Counted from the stretch's first letter, positions 37,376 to 46,036 are shown. The stretch: 58,143 bases of DNA from an uncultured Clostridia bacterium (GCA_947593355.1 CANQDO010000003.1:1-58143); one strand, 5' to 3'. Numbers and translations: made by a program. Notes: generated by a model from the letters alone, not told the origin.

Positions 37376-38359
37376 ATGAGAATTTTATTTATGGGAACAC
37401 CAGATTTTGCAGAAGAGTCTTTAAGGGAAATTTGTCAAACTGAAAATGAGGTTGTTGGAGTTGTTACAAATCCAGATAAACCCAAGGGTAGGGGAATGAA
37501 AATGGTAGCTTCGCCTGTAAAAGAATATGCCCTTTCTCAAAATTTGAAGGTGTATCAACCAGAAAAGGTTAGAAATAATACAGAATTTATAAATGAAATA
37601 AATGCTTTAAATCCAGATTTAATATGCGTTGTAGCTTATGGGAAAATTCTTCCAAAAGAAATATTAGACATTCCTAAATTAGGATGTGTAAATGTGCATG
37701 CGTCTCTTTTACCTAAATATAGAGGGGCAGCGCCAATTCAATGGGCAGTGTTAAATGGAGATAAAGAAACAGGTGTAACCACAATGTACATGGATGTGGG
37801 AATGGATACAGGAGATATGATTTTAACTGAAAAGGTGCAAATTGGAGAAGATGAAACCACTGGTGAACTTTGGGATAGACTTGCAAAAATTGGAGGTAAA
37901 CTTTTAGTAGAAACAATAGATCAAATAGAAAGGAAAACAGCACCAAGAATAAAGCAAGGTGAAGATTATACAATGGCACCAATGTTAGAAAAAGAAATGG
38001 CAAAAATAGAATGGAATAATATGCCAATGGCTAAAATAAAAAATTTAGTAAGAGGCTTAAATCCAATAATGGGTGCATATACATTTTTGAATGATAAAAA
38101 AATTAAGTTCTGGAAAGTGCAAACTATGCAAAATGAAAAGTTAGTTGAATTGTTCCCTGATTTAGCAGAATATTTTTATAAAGTACAGGACATAACACCT
38201 GGCACAGTAATGTTTTCAGATAGCAAAAAAGGCTTATTTGTTAAAGCAATGGATGGAGTTATAGAAGTAAAAGAAATACAAGGTGAAAACGCAAAAAGGA
38301 TGAATATATCAGATTTCTTAAGGGGTACACCAATAAATGTAGGCGAAATATTTAACTAA
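37376..38359 (+). CDS. fmt: Methionyl-tRNA formyltransferase
   Basis: Fmt formylates initiator Met-tRNA. MRILFMGTPDFAEESL at the N-terminus, the catalytic NVHASLLPKYRGAAPIQWAVLNG with its Asn-His pair, and TGVTTMYMDVGMDTGD are typical, followed by the C-terminal tRNA-binding barrel. An in-frame ATG at 37364 would add MKIF. I chose 37376 by family alignment, as the ribosome-binding site GAAGGG fits neither start perfectly. The TAA stop begins REP composite E. Confidence 0.94.
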   Translation: MRILFMGTPDFAEESLREICQTENEVVGVVTNPDKPKGRGMKMVASPVKEYALSQNLKVYQPEKVRNNTEFINEINALNPDLICVVAYGKILPKEILDIPKLGCVNVHASLLPKYRGAAPIQWAVLNGDKETGVTTMYMDVGMDTGDMILTEKVQIGEDETTGELWDRLAKIGGKLLVETIDQIERKTAPRIKQGEDYTMAPMLEKEMAKIEWNNMPMAKIKNLVRGLNPIMGAYTFLNDKKIKFWKVQTMQNEKLVELFPDLAEYFYKVQDITPGTVMFSDSKKGLFVKAMDGVIEVKEIQGENAKRMNISDFLRGTPINVGEIFN

Positions 38360-38571
38360 ACTATTAGGGACGAGGTTAAATAGTTTAGCAAATTTATTTT
38401 TTTAATTAAACTATTAGGGACGTTGTTAAATAGTTTAGTGGATAATAATGGTTTTATTGTAATATATTAGTGTGTTTTCACTAAACTATTTAACAACGTC
38501 CCTAATAGTTTAATGGTAATTTTCAGTTACGCTAACGTGCTAAACTATTTAACCCCGTCCCTAATAGTTTA
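38357..38571. repeat. Composite REP palindrome E (fmt-asp23)
   Basis: The outer units are 38357-38387 (+, GGGACGAGG) and 38541-38571 (-, standard), which differ at one base. The inner units, 38407-38437 (+) and 38482-38512 (-), share GGGACGTTG and are exact reverse complements. The core, 38438-38481, is the reverse complement of the composite A core with a few changes. The right spacer also matches the left spacer of A in reverse, so E is an inverted copy of A. Confidence 0.95.
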
Positions 38572-38599
38572 GTAATCAAAAAAATTTTTACAAAAACAG

Positions 38600-38628
38600 T
38601 TGTAAAATAAAAATCAAATTGGTATACT
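38600..38628 (+). promoter_or_regulatory. Promoter of the asp23-amaP operon
   Basis: TTGTAA and TATACT are 17 bp apart, starting 29 bases after composite E and 45 bases before the start codon of the Asp23 gene. Confidence 0.65.
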
Positions 38629-38672
38629 TATAGTATCTAAATATTTAATATAAAATTTAGGAGGTATAAACA

Positions 38673-39104
38673 ATGGAAGAAAAAGAAGTTAAAAAAGAGG
38701 AAAAAGTAGAAAAAGTCGATGAAATAACATTAACAGATACAAATCAATCAGATGAAATTAAAATAGCAGATGATGTAGTAGCGGTAATAGCTGGTGTAGC
38801 AGTAGCAGAAGTATCAGGAGTTGCATCAATGGCAGGTGGCTTTGCAGGAGGAATTACAGAAGTATTAAGTGGAAAGAAAAATTTAGCAAAAGGAATTAAA
38901 GTAGAAGTAGGAGATAAAGAAACCAAAATAGATGTTAATATTATAGTAGAATATGGTGTAAGAATACCAGATGTAGCTTTTGAAATTCAAAACAGAGTAA
39001 AAAAAGCAGTAGAAACAATGACTGGTTTAAAAGTTTTAGAAGTAAATGTTCATGTACAAGGTGTTAATACAGAAACTAAAGACGAAGAAAAAGATGGAGA
39101 ATAA
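38673..39104 (+). CDS. Asp23/Gls24 family envelope stress protein
   Basis: Asp23/Gls24 proteins are abundant cytosolic proteins attached to the membrane through AmaP and linked to envelope and alkaline stress. This 143-aa member has the family core DDVVAVIAGVAVAEVSGVAS and the block VDVNIIVEYGVRIPDVAFEIQ-like (seen as INIIVEYGVRIPDVAFEIQ), then KKAVETMTGLKVLEVNVHVQ. It has charged Lys/Glu ends. The next genes are amaP and a DUF2273 protein, the standard partner set. An AGGAGG site precedes the ATG. Confidence 0.93.
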   Translation: MEEKEVKKEEKVEKVDEITLTDTNQSDEIKIADDVVAVIAGVAVAEVSGVASMAGGFAGGITEVLSGKKNLAKGIKVEVGDKETKIDVNIIVEYGVRIPDVAFEIQNRVKKAVETMTGLKVLEVNVHVQGVNTETKDEEKDGE

Positions 39105-39116
39105 AATCTATCTAAA

Positions 39117-39146
39117 GGGGGACGCGGAGCTTCTGTGTCCCTATTT
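39117..39146 (+). terminator. Weak terminator-like hairpin after asp23
   Basis: GGGACGCGGA can pair with TCTGTGTCCC, using two G-U pairs, and is followed by TATTTAATT. It could attenuate amaP relative to asp23. The U-tract is poor. Confidence 0.45.
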
Positions 39147-39193
39147 AATTAATAATAAAAATTTCATATAATGTAGAAGGGAATGAAATTTAA

Positions 39194-39757
39194 ATGAAAT
39201 TAATAGATAAAATAGGATTAAAAATATTTTCAATATTAGCACTAATACTTTCAGTTATAATGTGTATATTAATATTTAAATGGGTGAGTTTAGATACAAT
39301 AAATTCAATAATACATAGTGCTTTAAATAATGAAGTGGCTTCAAATATAATATTAGCAGTTTCAATAATATTTATTTTACTTGCAATTAAATGTATATTT
39401 TTTAATTCAAAGGTAAGAGAAATAAATGGTGTAAAGGATGGAATCTTACTAAAAAATGATGATGGACAATTAGTTATATCAAAAACTACATTGGAAGAGT
39501 TAGTTAATAATATAGTAGAAGGTTTTGAAAGTGCAGAAAATCCGGTTACTAGAATAGTGCTAGATAAGGAACATAATTTGATAATAAATGTAATGTTTAA
39601 TGTCAAAGAATCTGCAGTAATAAAAGAGTTATCATCAAATCTTCAAACAAAAATAAAAAATACAATTAAAAAGTCTTCAGATTTAGAAGTAAAAGAGGTT
39701 AATATAACAGTAAGGGAATTGCAGAAGAAACCTGAACAAACCGTGACAACTATATAA
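39194..39757 (+). CDS. amaP: Alkaline shock response membrane anchor protein AmaP
   Basis: AmaP anchors Asp23 to the membrane. The 187-aa protein has two membrane helices (IFSILALILSVIMCILIFKW and SNIILAVSIIFILLAIKCIFF) and an Asp23-like C-terminal domain with VSKTTLEELVNNIVEGFES-type and VKEVNITVRELQ sequence. It sits directly between the Asp23 and DUF2273 genes, as in other Firmicutes. The ATG follows GAAGGGAATG. Confidence 0.88.
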   Translation: MKLIDKIGLKIFSILALILSVIMCILIFKWVSLDTINSIIHSALNNEVASNIILAVSIIFILLAIKCIFFNSKVREINGVKDGILLKNDDGQLVISKTTLEELVNNIVEGFESAENPVTRIVLDKEHNLIINVMFNVKESAVIKELSSNLQTKIKNTIKKSSDLEVKEVNITVRELQKKPEQTVTTI

Positions 39758-39823
39758 TTATAAAGCAACTGGCGAAAGGTAAAATACAGAGTTTAAAAGT
39801 TGTGCCTAGAAAGGATGGTTAAT

Positions 39824-40027
39824 ATGGACAATTTTAAAGAGTTCTTTTCAAATTATGGAGGTATTGTAATAGGAATAATAGTAGCAATATTGCTAATGCT
39901 TACAAGGTTATACATAGTTATAATTGGTATAATAGTAATTGTTGCATGTGCGTATGCAGGTAATTATATACAAAAGAATAAAGATCAAGTAAAGGAAAAA
40001 TTGAAGAATTTTATAGATAAAATGTAA
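39824..40027 (+). CDS. DUF2273 small membrane protein
   Basis: This is a 67-aa protein with two closely spaced hydrophobic helices (YGGIVIGIIVAILLMLTRLY and IVIIGIIVIVACAYAGNYI) and a charged amphipathic C-terminus. It is typical of DUF2273 proteins that accompany Asp23 and AmaP. The ATG at 39824 is chosen because AAGGATGG lies eight bases before it; an upstream in-frame ATG at 39800 has no good site. nusB starts ten bases downstream. Confidence 0.85.
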   Translation: MDNFKEFFSNYGGIVIGIIVAILLMLTRLYIVIIGIIVIVACAYAGNYIQKNKDQVKEKLKNFIDKM

Positions 40028-40036
40028 GAGGTAGTT

Positions 40037-40450
40037 ATGAATAGAACAGAAACCAGAGAATTAACATTTAAATTGTTATATAGTAATGAAATTCAAAAAG
40101 ATATTGGACAAGAACAAGTTGATATTTTTATTGAACAATTTGAAGTTAAAAACGAGAACGAGAAAAAATATATAAAAGAAACTTTTGATGGAATTAACAA
40201 AAATTTAGATGAAATAGTAGGCTTAATAGAAAAAAATTTAAAAGAAAAATGGTCAATAGATAGAATATCTAAAATAGATATAGCAATTTTAAAACTTGCT
40301 ATTTATGAACTTTTGAATTCAGATGTTCCATATAAAGTTGTTATAAATGAGGCGGTAGAGCTTGCTAAAAAGTATGGTGATGATTCTTCAAAATCATTTG
40401 TAAATGGTATTTTAGCAAGTATTGTGAAAGATAAAAATATAAGCGAATAA
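40037..40450 (+). CDS. nusB: Transcription antitermination factor NusB
   Basis: NusB pairs with S10 (NusE) in rRNA antitermination. The 137-aa all-helical protein begins MNRTETRELTFKLLYSNEIQ and has the conserved LKEKWSIDRISKIDIAILKLAIYEL and VINEAVELAKKYGDDSSKSFVNGIL blocks. It precedes xseA, the usual order. Its ribosome-binding site is AAGAGGTAG. Confidence 0.95.
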   Translation: MNRTETRELTFKLLYSNEIQKDIGQEQVDIFIEQFEVKNENEKKYIKETFDGINKNLDEIVGLIEKNLKEKWSIDRISKIDIAILKLAIYELLNSDVPYKVVINEAVELAKKYGDDSSKSFVNGILASIVKDKNISE

Positions 40451-40589
40451 AATGATTAAAATATAAGTACATAATTGTAATTAAAGTATAATTAAAAAAT
40501 AGCTAAAAGAAGTGAACCAAGTAGTAAAAAATACAAATAAAGTATATAAATCAAAGCGAACCAAATAGCAAAAAGCAAGGAGAAATAAA

Positions 40590-41777
40590 GTGGAGTATAA
40601 GCCAATATCAGTTACAGAATTAAATATGTATGTTAAAGAAAAATTTCAACAAGATGAATTTTTAAACAATGTTTTAGTAAAAGGTGAAATATCAAACTTT
40701 AAGCACCATTATACTGGGCACATGTATTTTACGCTCAAAGACGAAAATTCTTTAATAAAATGTGTAATGTTTAAAACATATACTGCAAATTTAAATTTCA
40801 TTCCAAAAGATGGAATGAAAGTAGTTATTTTGGGAACTGTGTCTGTGTTTGAAAGAGATGGAGTATATCAAATATATGCAAAAGCAATGAAACAGGATGG
40901 AATTGGGGATTTATATGCAGAGTATGAAAGGTTAAAAGCAAAGTTAGAAAATGAAGGCTTATTTGATGCATCTCACAAAAAGAAAATTCCTATAATGCCT
41001 AAATGCATAGGAGTTCTAACATCCAATACAGGAGCAGTAATAAGGGATATTATAAATGTATCTACAAGAAGAAATCCAAATGTGTATATAAAGTTATTGC
41101 CTGTACCAGTGCAGGGAAAAGATGCAGCACCTAAAATAGTAAGTGCAATTAGTTTGATGAATGAAAAAAAGTTAGCTGATGTTATAATTGTAGCAAGAGG
41201 AGGAGGGTCTTTAGAGGATTTATGGCCTTTTAATGAAGAAATAGTAGCCAGAGCAATTTATGATTCTGAAATTCCAATAATATCAGCAGTTGGGCATGAA
41301 ACAGATTTTACAATAGCAGATTTTGTGGCAGATTTAAGAGCGCCAACTCCGTCAGCAGCCGCAGAATTAGCTGTTGCAAACATAGATGATGTAAAGGAAA
41401 GATTACATATTTATAATAATAGATATAAAACTGCTTTAAAGAAAAAAGTAGAACTTATGAGATTAAGATTTGAAAAATGTATGAAGAGCAGAGCTTTTTC
41501 AAATCCGTTACAAAATATAAATGAACAATATATGTTACTTGACAAAAAGGTCAAAGGAATAGAAAACGCAATAAAAATAAAATTAAAAGATTCAAGAACA
41601 AAAATGGTAAAGGAAATAGCTAGAATAGACGCTTTAAGCCCTTTAAAAACATTAATAAGAGGCTATTCAATTACAGAATTAAATGGAAAAATAGTTAAAA
41701 GTTCAAAAAGCTTAAAAGCAAATGACCAAATAATATTAAAATTTATAGATGGAGAAAACAGAGCTAAAATTTTGTAA
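40590..41777 (+). CDS. xseA: Exodeoxyribonuclease VII large subunit
   Basis: XseA is the catalytic subunit of ExoVII, which degrades single-stranded DNA from both ends. The 395-aa protein has the OB domain (ISNFKHHYTGHMYFTLKD) and the catalytic core with PKCIGVLTSNTGAVIRDI, VARGGGSLEDLWPFNEE and AVGHETDFTIADFVADLRAPTPSAAAEL, then the coiled-coil that binds XseB. The GTG start has GCAAGGAG upstream. xseB follows after one intervening gene. Confidence 0.96.
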   Translation: MEYKPISVTELNMYVKEKFQQDEFLNNVLVKGEISNFKHHYTGHMYFTLKDENSLIKCVMFKTYTANLNFIPKDGMKVVILGTVSVFERDGVYQIYAKAMKQDGIGDLYAEYERLKAKLENEGLFDASHKKKIPIMPKCIGVLTSNTGAVIRDIINVSTRRNPNVYIKLLPVPVQGKDAAPKIVSAISLMNEKKLADVIIVARGGGSLEDLWPFNEEIVARAIYDSEIPIISAVGHETDFTIADFVADLRAPTPSAAAELAVANIDDVKERLHIYNNRYKTALKKKVELMRLRFEKCMKSRAFSNPLQNINEQYMLLDKKVKGIENAIKIKLKDSRTKMVKEIARIDALSPLKTLIRGYSITELNGKIVKSSKSLKANDQIILKFIDGENRAKIL

Positions 41778-41796
41778 ATAAATGGAGGAAATGAAT

Positions 41797-42276
41797 ATGA
41801 ATAAAAAAGTAGCATTAATAGCAGCATTGGTATTAGTAATATGTGCGGCAATAATAGTGGCATCTATAATTAGCAATAATGAAAATCCAAATAATAATAT
41901 TGAAGAAAATATAACTGGCAATGTATTTCAAAATGAAATGCAAAATGTTGAAAACAACCAAAGTACTGAAAATGCTGTAGCAAATGAACTACAAGCAGAA
42001 AATGTAGTAGAAAACACACAAGTTACAAACAGCGAAAAAACAAGTGAAGGAACTAATCAAGGTGCGCCATCTGCACCATCTAAAACAGGCGAAGAAATTG
42101 CAATAGAAATAGTAAAAGGAGAATGGGGAGATGATGCCAGTGTTGAGTTCATTGCAGAGAAAAATGAGGATGGAACTTATACAGTGGCAGTTAGAAATAA
42201 ACAAACAACTAGAGCAGAGGCTTTTTACACTGTAAATGTACAAACTGGCATTTTTGTAGAGCAAGATGTTTATTAA
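41797..42276 (+). CDS. Membrane-anchored protein of unknown function
   Basis: This 159-aa protein has one N-terminal membrane helix (VALIAALVLVICAAIIVASII), an Asn/Glu-rich linker (~residues 25-95) and a ~60-residue C-terminal domain. The domain contains EEIAIEIVKGEWGDDASVEF and TYTVAVRNKQTTRAEAFYTV, reminiscent of PepSY-like extracytoplasmic domains. The likely topology is an anchored domain outside the cell. The ATG at 41797 is chosen over two upstream in-frame ATGs because GGAGG lies eight bases before it. It is inserted between xseA and xseB and looks co-transcribed. The function is not recognised. Confidence 0.75.
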   Translation: MNKKVALIAALVLVICAAIIVASIISNNENPNNNIEENITGNVFQNEMQNVENNQSTENAVANELQAENVVENTQVTNSEKTSEGTNQGAPSAPSKTGEEIAIEIVKGEWGDDASVEFIAEKNEDGTYTVAVRNKQTTRAEAFYTVNVQTGIFVEQDVY

Positions 42277-42332
42277 GGAAAAATTAAGCTGGAAGGACTT
42301 TTGAAAATGTTTTTCAAAGAAAGGAAATGAAA

Positions 42333-42566
42333 ATGGGTAAGGAAGATATAAATTTTGAGAAAGCAATGGAAAATTTGGAACAAATAGCAAACGAATTGGA
42401 AAAAGGAGATTTAGATTTGGATAGTTCTGTTGCTAAATTTGAAGAAGGTATGAAACTTTCAAAAAAGTGTAGTGAGATTTTGGAAAATGCTGAAAAAAAA
42501 ATTACTATTTTACTACAAAAAGATGGAGAATTAGTAGAAGAAGATTTTGAAAATGATGAACAATAG
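42333..42566 (+). CDS. xseB: Exodeoxyribonuclease VII small subunit
   Basis: XseB, a 77-aa helical protein, coats the XseA coiled-coil. NFEKAMENLEQIANELEKGD and LDLDSSVAKFEEGMKLSKKC are the family pattern. ATG 42333 has AAAGGA seven bases upstream; an ATG at 42327 is only two codons longer. It is separated from xseA by a membrane-protein gene, and ispA, which usually follows, is not here. Confidence 0.93.
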   Translation: MGKEDINFEKAMENLEQIANELEKGDLDLDSSVAKFEEGMKLSKKCSEILENAEKKITILLQKDGELVEEDFENDEQ

Positions 42567-42583
42567 AAAAAGGGGAAACAAAA

Positions 42584-43018
42584 ATGCTAGGATTTTATCA
42601 AGAATATAAATATTTAATAATGCCATTTGCAATATGGTTTTGTATACAATTATTTAAACTAATATGGGATTTAGTAGTAACACATAAATTTAATTTTAAA
42701 AGAATATTGGGAGCAGGAGGTATGCCAAGTTCACATTCAGCAGTAGTAACATGTCTTGCAACTATGATTGGAAAAACTGCAGGGATAAATTCATATCAAT
42801 TTGCAATGGCTGTTGTATTTGCATCTGTTGTTATGTATGATGCTGCAGGAGTTAGAAGAGCAGCTGGTAAACAAGCAAAATTATTAAATAAAATAATAGA
42901 AACACCAGGGCTTACTGGTGGCGAAGTATCAGAAAAGTTGGTAGAAGTATTAGGTCATACTCCTAAACAAGTTTTTGTTGGAGCAGTAATAGGAATTATA
43001 GTAGGCTTAATTGTTTAA
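42584..43018 (+). CDS. Divergent PAP2 family membrane protein (YuiD-like)
   Basis: The 144-aa protein belongs to the DUF212/YuiD family, distantly related to PAP2 phosphatases. It has four hydrophobic segments, the motif GAGGMPSSHSAVVTCLA that corresponds to the phosphatase SxxH, then YDAAGVRRAAGKQAKLLN and LGHTPKQVFVGAVIG. The substrate is unknown, possibly a lipid phosphate. It follows xseB by 17 bases with AAGGGG before the ATG. Confidence 0.88.
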   Translation: MLGFYQEYKYLIMPFAIWFCIQLFKLIWDLVVTHKFNFKRILGAGGMPSSHSAVVTCLATMIGKTAGINSYQFAMAVVFASVVMYDAAGVRRAAGKQAKLLNKIIETPGLTGGEVSEKLVEVLGHTPKQVFVGAVIGIIVGLIV

Positions 43019-43118
43019 TACATAAATTGCATAATGTACAATTTAAGGTAAAAAATCTAAAATACATAAAATTTTAAAAAACATAAAAATCATAAAACGC
43101 ATAAAAGGAGGAACAGTG

Positions 43119-44798
43119 ATGGAAGATATAGAAATTGCAAGAAGTGTAAAGCTAGATAATATAGTGGATGTAGCCAAAAAATTAGAAATAGATGAAGAAG
43201 AAATAGAGCAATATGGAAAATATAAAGCTAAAATTTCTTTGAATACCTATGAAAAATTAAAAAATAATAAAAATGGAAAACTAATATTAGTTACAGCAAT
43301 TAATCCAACTCCATTAGGAGAAGGAAAAACAACAATGGCAATAGGCTTAGCAGATGGAATTAGAAAGGTTGGAAAAAAATCAGTTCTTGCATTAAGAGAG
43401 CCATCACTTGGACCAGTATTTGGAATAAAAGGTGGAGCAACAGGTGGAGGTTATTCACAAGTAGCTCCTATGGAAGATATAAATCTTCATTTTACAGGGG
43501 ATATTCATGCAATTACGTCAGCAAATAATTTATTATCTGCTATGATAGATAATCATATATATAATGGAAATGAATTAGGGTTTGAAAAAGTGACATGGAA
43601 GAGATGTGTAGACTTAAATGATAGGCAATTAAGAGTTGTAGATACGGGGTTATCAGAAGAAAAAAATATTGTACCTAGAAGGGATGGATTCGATATATCT
43701 GTTGCCTCAGAAGTAATGGCAATTTTTTGCTTAGCAAAAGATTTAAAAGATTTAAAAAGAAGACTAGGCAATATAATAGTAGGCTACAATAAAGAAGGAA
43801 ACCCAATAAAAGCATCAGACTTAAAAGCAGAAGGAGCAATGGCAGTGTTATTAAAAGATGCAATCAATCCAAATTTAGTACAAACATTAGAGCACACACC
43901 TGCAATTATACATGGTGGACCATTTGCAAATATTGCACATGGATGTAATAGTGTTATAGCGACAAAATTAGCATTAAAATTAGGAGATTATGTTGTAACA
44001 GAAGCGGGATTTGGAGCAGATTTAGGAGCAGAAAAGTTCTTAAATATAAAAACAAGAGTATTAGGAGAAGTTCCAAGTGTAGTGGTATTAGTTGCAACAA
44101 TTAAAGCATTAAAATATCACGGAGGAATGCCAAAAGAAGATATAAAAACAGAAAGCATAGAATTCTTAAATAGAGGAATAGAAAATTTATTAAAACATGT
44201 AGATAATATAAAAAATAAATTCGGTTTAAATGTAATAGTTGCAATAAACAAGTACACACATGACACACAAAAAGAAATTGAATGCTTACAACAAAAATTA
44301 TTAGAAAAAGGAGTAATGCTAAGTTTAGTAGAAAGTTGGGAAAAAGGCGGAGAAGGTGCCGTTGATTTAGCTAATAAAGTAATACAACTTTGTGAAAATA
44401 GTAAAAATCAAAATGATTTTAAATATATATATAACTTAGAAGATAGTATAAAAGAAAAAATAGAAAAAGTTGCAAAAAGTATATATGGAGCAACAGAAGT
44501 GGAATACTCAGAAGAAGCAATAGAGCAAATAAAACAAATAGAAGAAACAGAAAACGGAATATACAAAAAAGTTCCAATTTGCATAGCAAAAACACAATAC
44601 TCATTATCAGATGATGCTAAAAACCTTGAATGTAAAGAACCTTTTGCAATACATGTAAAAGAAGTAAAATTGCGAGCAGGTGCTGAATTCATAGTAGTCC
44701 TAACAGGAAAAATAATGACAATGCCAGGACTTCCAAAGAAACCAGCAGCAGAACAAATAGATATAGATGAAAAGGGAAATATCGTAGGAATATTTTAA
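43119..44798 (+). CDS. fhs: Formate-tetrahydrofolate ligase
   Basis: This enzyme makes 10-formyl-tetrahydrofolate from formate, ATP and THF, feeding purine and fMet-tRNA synthesis (see fmt upstream). The ~559-aa protein has the P-loop ITAINPTPLGEGKTTMAIGL, ALREPSLGPVFGIKGGATGGGYSQV, NLHFTGDIHAITSANNLL and GAEKFLNIKTR. ATG 43119 and GTG 43116 are both near AAAGGAGG; I chose the ATG. The stop is followed by a duplicated TAAACTAT and a REP unit. Confidence 0.97.
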   Translation: MEDIEIARSVKLDNIVDVAKKLEIDEEEIEQYGKYKAKISLNTYEKLKNNKNGKLILVTAINPTPLGEGKTTMAIGLADGIRKVGKKSVLALREPSLGPVFGIKGGATGGGYSQVAPMEDINLHFTGDIHAITSANNLLSAMIDNHIYNGNELGFEKVTWKRCVDLNDRQLRVVDTGLSEEKNIVPRRDGFDISVASEVMAIFCLAKDLKDLKRRLGNIIVGYNKEGNPIKASDLKAEGAMAVLLKDAINPNLVQTLEHTPAIIHGGPFANIAHGCNSVIATKLALKLGDYVVTEAGFGADLGAEKFLNIKTRVLGEVPSVVVLVATIKALKYHGGMPKEDIKTESIEFLNRGIENLLKHVDNIKNKFGLNVIVAINKYTHDTQKEIECLQQKLLEKGVMLSLVESWEKGGEGAVDLANKVIQLCENSKNQNDFKYIYNLEDSIKEKIEKVAKSIYGATEVEYSEEAIEQIKQIEETENGIYKKVPICIAKTQYSLSDDAKNLECKEPFAIHVKEVKLRAGAEFIVVLTGKIMTMPGLPKKPAAEQIDIDEKGNIVGIF

Positions 44799-44803
44799 AC
44801 TAT

Positions 44804-44834
44804 TAAACTATTAGGGACGTGGTTAAATAGTTTA
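44804..44834 (+). repeat. REP unit (+), GGGACGTGG variant, after fhs
   Basis: This 31-bp unit is preceded by the partial duplicate TAAACTAT (44796-44803), whose TAA is the fhs stop codon, the same arrangement as at dnaJ. With 45908-45938 it brackets the RAYT gene as an inverted pair differing at one base. The rest of the 310-bp gap to the RAYT start shows nothing but AT-rich sequence. Confidence 0.93.
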
Positions 44835-45108
44835 ATGGATTTCTAATAAATCAGAATGTTTATTAATTGTTATATATAAAAAATAGTTTTTAGAATATAT
44901 AAATATGTATAAATAATATGTATAAAATAAATTTTTGATATATAAATAATTAAAATAAACAAAAAGAGGAAAAGATGTAAAATATCTTAAAAGGGCCTAA
45001 AATAAATTTTTATTCTTAAATGATTAAAAATCGTTTAAAAAGCATGAGAAATAAGTATAAGTAATATTTATATTTATTGCTCATTTAAAAGAAAGGAAAG
45101 TGATTTTT

Positions 45109-45867
45109 ATGCCTAGAATAGCAAGAAAAGATTATGATACATCTTTTTTTCATGTAATAATTCATGCAGAAAAAGATGAGTATATATTCAAGGAAAGAAG
45201 GTATAAGCAAAAATATTTAGACTTAATTAATAAAACAAAAGAAGAAATTGATATACAAATAATTGCATATTGCATTATGGATAATCATGTACATATGCTA
45301 GTATATGCCAAAGAAATAGAAAATTTATCTAAATTTATGCAAAGAGTAAATACATCATATGCCATATATTATAATAGAGTATGCAAAAATCAGATTGGAC
45401 ACGTGTATAAAGATAGATATTTGAGTGAGCCAGTAAATGGTAGGAGATATTTTTTTAAATGTATAAATTACATACATCAAAATCCTGTAAAGGCATGTAT
45501 AGTATTGAAATGTGAAGACTATGAATATTCTTCTGCTAATGATTATATAAATAATAGTGGTTGTGCAAAATCTGAAATATTAAGTACAATATTCGAAAAT
45601 GAAAATTATGTAGATTTAATAAATCAGTATAATAAAAACATTAATTTATTTATGGATATAAATCAAAACATAAATGAGAAAATGGATAGTTTAATAAACG
45701 AATTTATGGATGAAAATTCATGTAGTATAATTGATGTTTTGAAAAATTATAGAATTTTTTCAAATCTTATAAAATTTGTAAAAGATGGGGGAAGTATCAC
45801 ATATAATGATATTATAAAAAAATTCAATATTCCAAGAAATAGATTAGTTAATATATTAAAAAGTTGA
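45109..45867 (+). CDS. REP-associated tyrosine transposase (RAYT, Y1/IS200-like)
   Basis: The 252-aa protein starts MPRIARKDYDTSFFHVIIHA and carries the HUH motif in IMDNHVHMLVYA (His60, His62). Candidate catalytic tyrosines lie in MQRVNTSYAIYYNRV (84-88), and GHVYKDRY and CINYIHQNPVKA follow, all typical of RAYTs. These relatives of IS200/IS605 transposases act on single-stranded hairpins flanked by REP sequences. ATG 45109 is chosen over GTG 45100 for the family N-terminus and the AAAGGAAAG site. It sits between inverted REP units, with 28 more REPs across the window, so it is the likely source of their mobility. Activity is not shown. Confidence 0.88.
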   Translation: MPRIARKDYDTSFFHVIIHAEKDEYIFKERRYKQKYLDLINKTKEEIDIQIIAYCIMDNHVHMLVYAKEIENLSKFMQRVNTSYAIYYNRVCKNQIGHVYKDRYLSEPVNGRRYFFKCINYIHQNPVKACIVLKCEDYEYSSANDYINNSGCAKSEILSTIFENENYVDLINQYNKNINLFMDINQNINEKMDSLINEFMDENSCSIIDVLKNYRIFSNLIKFVKDGGSITYNDIIKKFNIPRNRLVNILKS

Positions 45868-45907
45868 TTATATGCATCTCTGTATATAATAAAAGATTAT
45901 ATACAGC

Positions 45908-45938
45908 TAAACTATTTAACCCCGTCCCTAATAGTTTA
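45908..45938 (-). repeat. REP unit (-) after the RAYT gene
   Basis: A standard 31-bp unit in minus orientation, 40 bases after the RAYT stop and 42 bases before the groES promoter. Confidence 0.95.
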
Positions 45939-45979
45939 GTTAAGAATGTGAAAAATATGTGAAAATTACTAAATATATA

Positions 45980-46006
45980 TTGACTTTTTATACAAATGGG
46001 TATAAA
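45980..46006 (+). promoter_or_regulatory. Promoter of groES-groEL
   Basis: TTGACT (45980-45985) and TATAAA (46001-46006), 15 bp apart, lie immediately upstream of the CIRCE-like operator. The spacing is short, so the -10 may be shifted by a base or two. Confidence 0.6.
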
Positions 46007-46009
46007 TTA

Positions 46010-46036
46010 TTAGCAGTCTTGAATAAAGACTGCTAA
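46010..46036 (+). promoter_or_regulatory. CIRCE operator variant at groES
   Basis: TTAGCAGTC, nine bases, then GACTGCTAA has perfect 9-N9-9 symmetry. Compared with the CIRCE consensus TTAGCACTC / GAGTGCTAA, one base is changed in both arms in a compensating way (C to G on the left, G to C on the right). Confidence 0.88.

Noticed and set aside
43019..43118. Repeated ACATAAAA words before fhs
   Set aside because: Irregular AT-rich spacer. I looked for a THF or other riboswitch and saw no conserved core.
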